Source: Ulva prolifera (taxonomy: Eukaryota > Chlorophyta > Ulvophyceae > Ulvales > Ulvaceae). Taken from it: a stretch of 64,000 nt of DNA. The notes under the pieces are model-generated. The model was not told the origin of the DNA and did no database searches. It saw only the letters and a program-made list of their open reading frames with translations. The translations under genes and the position numbers were made by a program. The stretch covers positions 6,018,924 through 6,082,923 of the forward strand of contig CM041198.1 of the NCBI GenBank assembly GCA_023078555.1, given 5' to 3'. Positions 44,648-54,240 of this stretch are shown here, one piece after another (the stretch's first letter is position 1; the number at the start of each line of letters is the position of its first letter).

Positions 44648-47189
44648 TCAAGCAGCCTGCCACTGCTCCGTGTGCGTGTTGAACACCTCTCGCGAACCCC
44701 CCTCCCCGACCCGGAGCAGCGGCCGAGACTCCTGCACCGCATACGCACCCCCGTCTGTGCCGGGGTCTTCCTGCCCCACCCACACAAACTCTGCACCGGC
44801 CAGCGCCGGGCCGTCAAAGTCGCAGACGGTGAACTGCGCCTGTAGCGCGGTCGGGTCGCGGGGGTCCTGGCGGTGCCGCGGCACGACGGCGGTGTTCAGC
44901 AGCGCCGTGCCGTGCTCCAAGGCGAGCATCTGGCGGGTTCCGGAGGTGCGGAGCTGGTCATGCATGTGGCCAAACAGAAGCAGTTGCGGCGACCTGCAGG
45001 CACGGGTGCACTGGCGCCGGACAAGGCACGGACTCATCGGCTCATGCGCAGGGCAGGCCATGCATGCATGCACACGGACTGGCGACATGTGTGGGCCTGA
45101 TGCAAGCAAAGTGCGCCTGGAGAGTAAAGGAAAGTAAGCGTGTATATACTTAGCCGTATCCTGAACAGGGAACCGAGCTGTGAGCCATTCTGCGTGGCTT
45201 GATCAAGTACGAAGTGCCATTCGTTGAACCTGCGCCGGTCTTCTTTCTGGAGTTCGCATGCATACACGCAAACAGCCGCAGGAGGCCTGCGCCGCAGCCG
45301 CATGAAACTCATGCAACACATGCACAGCAGCTCCGCATGCATGGGGCCGCACCGGTCCGAGTTATGCAGCTCGTTGAGCGCTGAGCGGAGGTCCGGGTCG
45401 CCCCAGTCGCCGCCGTTCGGGAGGAAGTCGGCGCCGCAGAGAGCTGCGGCGTGCCGACCGAGGCCGCTCGGGCCGTTGTGCGCGACGATCACGGCCGCGT
45501 GGCCGGAGGGGGCATGCGCTGCGGCGGCGAGGGTGCGGCGGCTGGAGTCGTCGAAGGAGGTGCAGCCGTACATGCGCTCGTAGAACTCGCTGCTGCTGTC
45601 CCACGAATCGCCACCCTGCTCGTGCCGCTGGTGGTGTGAGGGCTGGGGTTGAGGGTGAGTGGCTGTGGTGCTGCGGCGGGAGGGTGCTGGCTAGAGGGAT
45701 TCAGGCGTGGCAGGCAAGGCTGCTCGGTGGAGGTGCAGCTTAGGCTGTAGCGCCAGCAGCCCAGGCAGGGAAATGAAGAGCAGACGTGTGGCCTTTAAGA
45801 ACAAGAAATGGAAAAAATCAACTTATTTCTGAGCCCACAAAACTTATGTCTGAGCCCGCATCTGACGAGGTACGGAAAGGAGGTTGCAACGCGCGGGAGA
45901 ACAAGCGATGTTCGACGGTGTTGAACAGGCGCATGTAAATAGCATGGCCTTGGCTTAAACTGTAGCCACAGTGCAGGGGCTGTGGGAGCGCACCTTGGAG
46001 AAGGGCCTGGCCCCGATGACGCTGACAGGCTTGCCCGCGAGGTCCTTGCAATTCCACGCGAGGTTGCGGTCCCCGTTCAGTTCCAGCTGCTGCCTGACCT
46101 TTGCTGCTGGGTCATCTTCGGTGCCCCACGTGCCCGTTCGCCTCTTCTTGGTGAGGCATGTCCAGGCATCGTGGTTTCCCAGCATGATCAGTGTGGGGTA
46201 TGGGCACTCGTTGATCTGCAGTGGTCACCCTCGATGGGTTCAAGGCATTGACACGTGTGTGGTACAACGACCGAAAGTCAAAAATGCAGGAGAGCCACTA
46301 ACGTGTTTGGACGAGGCGGTGCATGGTCATATGGCATCATGTGTGCTTGCATGCTGCTTTCATGCTTTGAGCCCCAGAATGTGCCCCCATCAAGAGTACA
46401 CAGGTGAAGCACTGGGCGGACTGTGCGACACGGACCCATATGAGTTCACGTGCTGGACACCATTGTTGATGGCTGCAGCTGGTTTCAGCGTGTGCCACGG
46501 CAAGAGTGCATGACGCAGTGCTCCACGGAACTGCGAACCAGGCATATGGGAAGAGTATGGTGCCAAAGGGACATTCGCATGGCTGAGCCAAAACAGCCAT
46601 TACGCACAGCTGTTGAACATGCACATACCCTCATTGAACCACACCCACACTTGCTCGACACTTTGCTGGTGGCTTTCGACGTCGGAGCAGCTGCGGATGC
46701 TGTTGAGGTCAGCACGCAAGCTCTCCAACTGCTTGTAAAATGTGGCAAAGGCAAGCATGGGCATGTAATGTAACGCAATGCAGCCATGTGCCATTCTTGC
46801 TGACGTCGGGACGTGAAATGGAGCTGGGAGCATCTTCCACGAGCGGAACATAGCACACCTTGCCGACCAGTTTAACGTCCTCGTTTCCGATGTCGCCAAC
46901 AAAGATCACCACGTCTACATCTCCTTGCACTTATCAGAAGAAGCACCGAGCATGTCAGACGCTAGTCACAGCATGCGAACAGCATTTCAGGAGGCACACC
47001 AGGAGCTAGAGCCTTGAGCGCAGCGACGTCCACATCGCCCCAGGAGCCATGCACGTCCCCGACTGCAACAATTCGAGTCTTCACCCCCATGTCAGACACT
47101 ATCGAAGAAAGTGATCGCGCCACGTTCAAGACAGCACGCTGAGGACCGCTGTATACTGATCTCGCCGTACGAAATAGTGCCGTCTGCAT
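44648..47189 (-). CDS. Calcineurin-like metallophosphoesterase, TIGR04168 type (cyanobacterial/plant)
   Basis: Five exons on the minus strand: 47189-47000, 46923-46859, 46215-45994, 45615-45353 and 44993-44648. They give 361 aa, all in phase. All metallophosphoesterase motifs are present in order: GDVHG (residues about 44-48), GDIGNED (from 73), GNHD (98-101), VAHNGPSGLG and FGHMH (about 254-258). The surrounding blocks (ARPFSK, GGDSW, GGDWGDPDL) match the TIGR04168 group of cyanobacteria and plastid-bearing eukaryotes, whose substrate is not known to me. The first 38 residues (MQTALFRTARSVYSG) are basic, hydroxylated and without acidic residues until late, resembling a plastid or mitochondrial transit peptide. 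The 643-nt intron 2 contains an unrelated open stretch that I did not use. Confidence 0.9.
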
Positions 47190-48732
47190 GACTTGGAGAC
47201 CACAGTTGGCACATACATATCCTCCTACGAACCATGGAACTCCAAAAACTAATCGGAAAATATACTTCAGCCCATGTTTGTCTTGAAACGCGGTGAAGAG
47301 GTCATTACCTCACTAAATTCACAGTCGCGCGTGGCGTGAAGGGCACACACACGGAAGGTGACACGCAGCAGTCCGGCAAGTCCGTCCTGCTGCCCCGATG
47401 CTGGCACGCCACGCGGGCATGGCAATTTGATCGGACCCGCCTTGATCTCGTTCCGGTCGCTGGCCACCAGGCCTGGGCTGCGGACCGCCTCTCTCCGACA
47501 TACATGGCGCCAACGATTGCCAACAAAGCCGACCGATCGGTCTCCGGCATGCAGCCCCGAGACTCTGCCGGGCTCACAGCGCAACAGGAAGGTCTGAGGG
47601 TAGTGCGCGGAGGTATGGGGATGCAGGCTCACGCATGCTGAGTTGAGTGGTGTGGGGGAATGGTCTGAGCTATAGCGCGCGGGCTGGCCGGGGGGGTGAT
47701 GTATTTGGCCGCCGCGATAGCGTGTGGGCGGACAGTTGGTCGCTGCTGGGAGCTGTGTGTGCGTACGTGTGTGAGTGTGATTGTGTGTGGGACGCACAGT
47801 GGCACGCTTGGGGGGCGTTTTTATTAGGCTGCACATAGACGCTGGCGTGACCTGCAGGGGATCATTCTGTGTTGGGGGACGAGGTGATGTGGCTGGATTA
47901 CGATGTGTTGGTGTGCGGTGCATGCCGTTGTCCCTCTCTTGCCGGCTTTGTCTTTGAAGCACCTCCGTTTCAGGGGATCGTGGGTTCGATCCTGCGTGCG
48001 CTTTGGAGAATCGAAACGGCCGTACGTGACCATCTCGATTAGCACAAGAGGAGGCCCTGTTAGTTGCGTACGGTCGTCTGAGGGGGTTTCCAGGTGGTCT
48101 GCCCCTTCCGCATTTGTGTTCCCGTTGACTCGGAGTTGTCAATGTCCAGTAGGATACGGCTCAGTAAATTCAGGTTTACTTTACACTCAAGTATGCTGCC
48201 TCACCGACGGCGGCGTGCTGCAAACACAAGCTGCTGGCATCAGGTTCTCATCACGTTCTCCATGCAGATGGGATGGCCAGTCTCCACACCATTTATCATC
48301 GCCCAGGGGCCACATGGGATGTGCAAAGAGGCCTGGGCCATCCAGAGGGCCATACTATCAACTTCAAAGCAGGATGCGGCTGAGCACTGACATGCATGGA
48401 ACATCAACGGTGGTGCTGAAAGGGGGGGAGGTTGCAGTGCATACAAAGCAGGACGTTCCAGTGCATACACGACACACACTGGCACAACACACATGAGATG
48501 CTTCCTGCAGTGGCTGGACAGGGCAGCTGTGAACAATGCAGATTAGAACAGCAGACAACGCATCAGTGGCTGGCTCAACGCGTCCTCGATATATGTAACA
48601 CCGCACCAGGGTGCTAGACGAGATGGCTTACAGGAATGCATGCGCGGAACCTGCGTTGGAGAGAGGGTGGTAGCGGTTACACAGCGACACCACATGGCGA
48701 CTGATCTACAACGACACGGTCACGAAAGCAAC
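47190..48732. other. Intergenic, repeat-rich
   Basis: No gene recognised. GT-rich sequence (47640-47820) is followed by a TTTGTCTTTGAAGCACC block related to repeat C, then by repeat B at 48109-48190. A minus-strand frame of 291 aa here is composed mainly of Arg/Pro/Thr/His and looks repeat-derived. Confidence 0.5.
48109..48190 (+). repeat. Dispersed repeat B, copy 2
   Basis: TTCCCGTTGACTCGGAGTTG, then GATACGGCTCAGTAAATTCA and TTTACTTTACA. Matches the copies at 27955 and 61339. Confidence 0.8.
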
Positions 48733-49863
48733 TCAGAAGTTACTGGCCAGGATGAACTCATCGTCTTCCAGCACCCGAACCTCATCACAGCCAGGGATGT
48801 GCTCCTGCACTGCCTGCAGCAATGGCACACCCTTTTCCCGCTCTGCTCTGCTGAGAGGCACATACGGCAGGCGGAAGACTGGCTTGCACAGCCCACACAT
48901 CGCCATGGCAGTGTCTAGAGGGATGGGGTTGGGCTGGCTGAAGAGCCATGATATGAGCTCTTGAAGGCTGGCGTTGAGCTCTGGCGAGGCCTCGTCCTCC
49001 ATGAGCTTTGCGTACAGGCTGGGGATGAGGTTGCTGGTGACAGAGATGACCCCAAAGCCACCAGACCCGTGACGGCCATCATGGGCTTCGTCGTCATTAC
49101 CGCTCCAGACACGAATGCCCTTATCGGAATGCCTCTTGATGCGGTCATTGCCTGTGCATTCCTTGACCCCGAGGAAGTTCGGGGAGTCCGCATGCAGCTG
49201 GTCAATGACACTGTCAGGGATGTCCTGGCCTGTCCTGCCAGGCACATTGTACACGATACCTGGACCTTCCTTCAGAGTCATCTGCAGATGATTGAGCAGA
49301 CCGTCTGGTGAGGTCTTGCCGTAATATGGGTTGATCTGCAGAGCTGCATCCATCCCCACGATGAAGCCCTGCTCTGTGGCATGCAAGGCTTCACGAGTGG
49401 AATTACTGCCCGTGTTTCCCACGACACAGAGCTTGTTGCCGAAAATGGCTGCAGTATGGGCGATGAGCATGACATGCTCATCCCACGACATCAGGTGCCC
49501 CTCTCCAGTTGTGCCTCCAACAATCACTCCTTCGACACCGTTATCAATTTGATTTTGAAGATGACGGTCGTAGGCGTCGATGTCAAACTTGCCATTCTCC
49601 TTGTACGGAGTCTTGACTGCCGTGATGAGCCGGCAGGACCCAGCATCCCGTGGTACAGATACATGAGCTACAACGGTGCGAGACGGCCTAAAATTTCGGC
49701 ATAGTGGCGCCTTAGTTTGCACGAAAGATGCACGCATTGCTATCACCGGCGTCGCGAAGCTTGCTATGTCGATAGCTGCTGGTGTGCGGATACAGGCCGG
49801 CAGCTTTGAGCGGAGGTCACGCTTCAAGAAACTCCAATAGGATGGAGGAGATGCGATACACAA
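48733..49863 (-). CDS. dapA: 4-hydroxy-tetrahydrodipicolinate synthase (DHDPS)
   Basis: Single-exon frame of 376 aa. DHDPS condenses pyruvate with aspartate semialdehyde, the first committed step of the lysine/diaminopimelate pathway, in the plastid of algae and plants. The core begins near residue 78 (RLITAVKTPYKENGKFD). It shows GGTTGEG (Thr118-Thr119), NPYYGKTSPDGL, the catalytic Tyr in VYNVPGRTG (about 205) and the Schiff-base Lys in GVKECTG (about 234). The C-terminal part matches plant-type enzymes (PLDTAMAMCGLCKPVFRLP). The roughly 77-residue N-terminal extension is basic and Ser/Ala-rich, consistent with a plastid transit peptide. The Met at about residue 43 is an alternative start. 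The lack of introns contrasts with most neighbours. Divergent from the gene at 50149. Confidence 0.95.
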   Translation of the reverse strand: MCIASPPSYWSFLKRDLRSKLPACIRTPAAIDIASFATPVIAMRASFVQTKAPLCRNFRPSRTVVAHVSVPRDAGSCRLITAVKTPYKENGKFDIDAYDRHLQNQIDNGVEGVIVGGTTGEGHLMSWDEHVMLIAHTAAIFGNKLCVVGNTGSNSTREALHATEQGFIVGMDAALQINPYYGKTSPDGLLNHLQMTLKEGPGIVYNVPGRTGQDIPDSVIDQLHADSPNFLGVKECTGNDRIKRHSDKGIRVWSGNDDEAHDGRHGSGGFGVISVTSNLIPSLYAKLMEDEASPELNASLQELISWLFSQPNPIPLDTAMAMCGLCKPVFRLPYVPLSRAEREKGVPLLQAVQEHIPGCDEVRVLEDDEFILASNF

Positions 49864-50148
49864 GAAGAAGGAACAACTTGCTCATGCACCTGTTAAAAAT
49901 GTTCTATCTGATCGTGATGAAGCAGATCACGTTCTCAATCCCGTTGCCCTGACGCCACCTGTGGCGAAGGCGAACCCCGAGCGTCAACATTACAATTCAA
50001 ACGAAGCCACGCCCCGAATTCTTGCTCGACCAATGCAGCAAGCGGCTGCCGACTGTGGAAAATTGAACAACTCTGCTGATAAGCGTTTCCACTCCTGCCG
50101 GTTGCACTACGGCTGCACTGTCTTGCGTTTGTGCGGTGTGTCGCCATC

Positions 50149-52651
50149 ATGTCAAAACCTCAGCAGCCAACTCAGCCTGCCACAGCGGTAAGGCCAAGGC
50201 GGGCTCCTGGGGAAATGGAGGCTCGGCCGGAGACTGCAGAGGAGCATGCAGCCCGGGGCAACCAGAATACTCATATCGCCGAAGCATGTGGATACATCAA
50301 GAATCCCGCTTCACTGCTTCCTTACAAAAACTACGCCGATGCTGTGCGTAAGCTGGGGGGCTATCATGTGCGCCAGCCTCTTCGATATCGGTCATCGACT
50401 GAAGCTTGACGCACAGCCACACTGCCTACGCATTTCCCATGCTTGCAGCAAGTTGACAATTGAATTGGACCGCAGCAGTGTTTATGTATGCATCTTGTGG
50501 TCCTACAGAAGGCAAACACGGACGCAGCTAGCGTTTGAGTTGGCTCACACCACTCCATGTCAAATCCTCGCCAACGCCACACTCGTCGTACCTATGTACA
50601 TCATGCTTTCGACATTTCCGCAGCTACTCCGCCCATCATCGCATGCGGGCGAACCAGTCACGGGCAGCGATCATTGTCTCGCTTGCTCGGACAAGTTGTC
50701 AGATCGTCACAAGGCAATGGCAGACAATCACAAATTTAGAGCCCCACGCAATCCTGACTGTGAACTCGTGAAAGTGCTACATCCCTGCAGCTCATGCCAG
50801 GTGGCCTGTCACTGCTACATGTTTATGGTCGCCGCAATGGCCCAAGCCACGCACTCTGCACACCATCAATCACCACGCCTTGAGTGATGCTTCTGATTGA
50901 TCGTGTATGACTATGTGCAGCCCATGTATCACCTGAAAACGCCGAAACGCTATCAGTCTGCAGATTCTTGCTGAGGTGGACCAGGAGGAGGCTGATGTTG
51001 CGGAGACCAATGACGGAGCAGGTCAGAACCTGGTCATGAGCCGGCGCCATGTATGGCGTGAGCTCATGCAGCGGCGGGCGCACTCCTGCGTCGAAACACT
51101 GGCGCAGCTACGGGTTGACCTATCACAGCGAACCCACGCAGCGTCTGCGCCACCAGTAGCCACAGCCTCAGATGGCCCCGAGTCCGCAGCTGCAAAGGCA
51201 TCTAACAGCGGCTTGTACGAGGCGATAAAGCTAGAGCAGTGGATGAAGGAGGATCGACGGGAACGAGAGGCCAAGGCAGAGGCTGAGCTGAAGGCGCTAG
51301 ATGATGAGATAGCAGCAGTGCGGATGAAGCGGAGACAGATTGAGTACGAAACACATGTGGCCAAGGTGCGCCTCCCCGCTGTGAAAGAACGCCCAGCGCA
51401 AGTATACGCGGGCTCGGGCAAGTGCGCTCGTTTGCGTGCATGCCAGAAACTATGTGTCAAATGTGCCCGACCGTGGAGACGAAAGTGTTGTTCGACGCCA
51501 GCGCCACAGTGGCCTGAGTGGCTGGCAGCAACACAACCCTATTCTTGATGCGAAAAACAAGAATAGAGTCTCTGTGTGCTACCTGCGGTGCTGCCTGCCT
51601 CTCCAAGCATGTCCTTGTGACCCAGGCACAGCCGGGTGTGCAGGTGTTGCCGTGTTGTGCACAGGCACAGCATCGTGGGGGAGGTCGTTCGTACCAGTCA
51701 CGCACAAAGGCAGCATGCATTTGACCGTGCTTTGTGTCTGTTTTCATGTTTCTGATGCAAACTCACATGTGCCAATGTTTGGCGACCCATGCCAGTGACA
51801 CAAGCGTCAGGTACGGGTACACTGCCTCTTGGCCGGATGAACATCAGACCCATGGTAGGGCATGCTCTATATGAGACAAGACGCAATTTCTGCAGGCAAC
51901 CCGAGAAGCGAAGGCAAAGGGCGTGCCGGTCCCATATATCGCACCCCCAGACTCTCCCACCCCACCTCAGACCACTAAGACCCCCAATGCCACCCCCCCG
52001 GCATCGCCGCTCACTACCGCTCCCACTGCACCCCGGCCGCGGCCACGGCCCCCACCCACCGGGCCCTCCCGGCCGATGCACATCGCACCAACGGCCGGGC
52101 CGCGCGGCGCTGCGCACCCGCGTGCGCAGCAGGCCGCGCGGCCGTTCCGCCCCCCCGGCGGCGTGGCAGCGGGCGCGTACGGCGCAGCGCGGGGGCCCGC
52201 GCGGCCCGCCGGCCCGGCCTCCGCGCCACAACACCACGCCTCCCGGCCGATCGCGGTGTCGGCCATGCCACAGACCTCGGCCGCCGGGCAGTTCTCTGCG
52301 CCCGCGTTTTCCAGCATGCCGCCGACGGTGCCCTCCGACGAGGCACACCGGCGGGCAGTGATGCTGCTGGAGATGCACAAGCACCAGGGCCCCACGACGA
52401 CGGCCAGCGCGGGGGGCCGCGGTGCCGCTGCTGCGCGGCGGCCGCATGCGGCAACCGCGTTGGCCGCCGCGCCGGCGGCGACCGCACACCCGATGCCGAG
52501 CATCCGGCCGCCGATGGGTGCAGGGGTGCGGCCGACGGCCGTGCGACCGCAGGCAGTGCCAACGGGGGTCAAACGGCCGGCGCCGGCGGCGGCGGGGCAG
52601 GAGCCGAAGAAGGCGAAACTGCAGATGCCACGAAAGGTCGTAGATCTGTAG
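50149..52651 (+). CDS. Unknown protein: coiled coil, Pro/Ala-rich region and bipartite nuclear localisation signal
   Basis: Firm exons are 50964-51365 (donor GTGCGC) and 51896-52651 (acceptor TGCAG), joined in phase 0. A start exon at 50149 (MSKPQQPTQPATA, then GTAAGG) joins in phase 0, but one or more small exons may lie between 50188 and 50963. The first firm exon is helical and charged (HVWRELMQRRAHSCVETLAQ, then KAEAELKALDDEIAAVRMKR), a probable coiled coil. The second is Pro/Ala/Arg-rich, probably disordered, and ends with KRPAPAAAGQEPKKAK. That spacing (KR, ten residues, KKAK) is a classical bipartite nuclear localisation signal. A nuclear scaffold or RNA-associated protein is inferred. 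No family was recognised. Confidence 0.55.
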
Positions 52652-54193
52652 CAACGCGCACATTTGTTTGGCTGACGTCTCCGCCTCATCCTCATGAGAC
52701 GTGTGCCTGCTTTCTATCCTGGAAAAAATATCTGTTCATGAGTGCGGTGTGGCATCTAAGAGAACTGCTGAGCTCCTGACGTCTTCGGGGGCTTTCGGCA
52801 TGGTGTCCTGTGGGCCGAACTCTACACCGGGGCAGCCGACGTTTTGAAAAAAAAAAACACCTCTTCGACTGTCGTGCTGTGTGCTGTGACGCCACCGCTG
52901 CATGCTGGGCTGTGCCTGGCTATGCACAGGCAGCGCGTGCTCTGGCTGAGTGCACAGCACATGCCTTACAAATGCTGTGATGTGTCGTCTGTGTGTTTCT
53001 GGTGCGGCGCAGAGGGGTCGATCGTGGCGCCAGTTCTGGGCGTGTCGCCTACTGTAATTTTGCACACTGCTTGACACAGTCCACCGGTTCTGAGCCAACC
53101 AGGCACTGGATGTAATGGTTTTGTGTGTGGCAATGTCCCGCAGTTTCCAGGCTGCTGACCGCTCTAGCATGCCTGCAGTACACCGCAGCAGCAATGACCG
53201 AATCACTGCTGCTTCACCGGGCGATGCGCTGATAATGTACAAGGCAACGAATGTGCAACAAGGACTGCCTATTGCATCTGCAGATCACCTCTACCGAGAG
53301 CAAGCACCACATCACACAGTCAATTACAGTACCCTACAACCTTTGATGTGCGTACGCACACCATCACACATCGCTCACAGGCGCCTGTGAACAGCACATG
53401 CCAAGTGCCTAAGAGCCCAACTGGCCAAGGCGCCGTGCCGAGGTGGGAACAAGCACCAACGCACTCCTTCAGCACACAAACCCAGCGCAAGCGTTCTCAG
53501 CATGCAGCAGGCTGTGCCGCGCGGTCGGATTACAACCGGGCCCAAACACACACAGCCACACCAAAAACCTGGCGTGCTTTGCGCAAAGGTGCTCCGAGCA
53601 GCATGCAGACGCCCGCGTGGCCACAGCCCATGCATGCAGCTCCTATCGAGCAGCCACAACAGGCTTGGAAGGCCTCAAAACTGCATCATCGCAGCCCCGC
53701 CCGGCGTCGACCGGCGATCCCCGATCCCTCAGGTCACAGGCCGCTCAAATTCAGACAGTTCATGGGCCTGATTCAGAGAGCAACATGCGCCGTGCCGTCC
53801 ACGGCAGCTTGCCGGGCCGACCTGCCCTGCACCTCCTATACACTCCTCATTGGACAGCCCACCGCTCCAGCGAAGCGCCCGGCCCTCTGGTGACGACGCT
53901 CCGGTGACGACCCTGGGCATTTACGCTCCCTGTGTCTACACAGCACAGCACGCAGCACAGCCCGCCAGCCCCACCTACTCGATGCACCACTCATTTCCAT
54001 CACCCTACCCCACCGCAGGGGCGACGTCAGGAAGGAATGCCGTCCCACGTGCCTGAATCTCGCAGCCACACACATGCATGCGCCGCAAAACGCCCCTGCT
54101 CCGCACCAGGTAGACACACACTCGCACATGGTGACCAGCACACAGCATCACCTGCCGGCAGCCACATGCAAGCACAAGCCCCTATGCACAGGC
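52652..54193. other. Intergenic, no gene recognised
   Basis: Overlapping frames on both strands, none with recognisable motifs or consistent splice structure. Convergent 3' ends of the neighbouring genes border it. Confidence 0.45.
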
Positions 54194-54240
54194 GGGGGGG
54201 GGGGGGGGGTGGGGGGGGGGGGGGGGGGGGGGGGGGGGGG
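54194..54240 (-). repeat. Poly-G tract (G16, T, G30) touching the alpha-amylase stop codon
   Basis: On the sense strand of the amylase gene the stop TAG (54243-54241) is followed immediately by a run of C interrupted once by A. The tract is thus the first part of the 3' UTR. Confidence 0.9.

Noticed and set aside
46600-46760. Extra exon in the phosphoesterase gene (frame with FYKQLESLRADLN)
   Set aside because: Exons 2 and 3 already join in phase 0 to give the family-consistent LVGK-INECPYP transition. The frame lies in the intron.
47930-48005. tRNA-like T-arm (GGGTTCGATCC)
   Set aside because: The stem does not pair with a seven-base loop, and no acceptor, D or anticodon arm fits upstream. 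Chance or a repeat-internal box B-like sequence.
47267-48142. Minus-strand 291-aa frame
   Set aside because: Arg/Pro/Thr/His-rich translation of repeat-containing DNA that includes repeat B; no domain.
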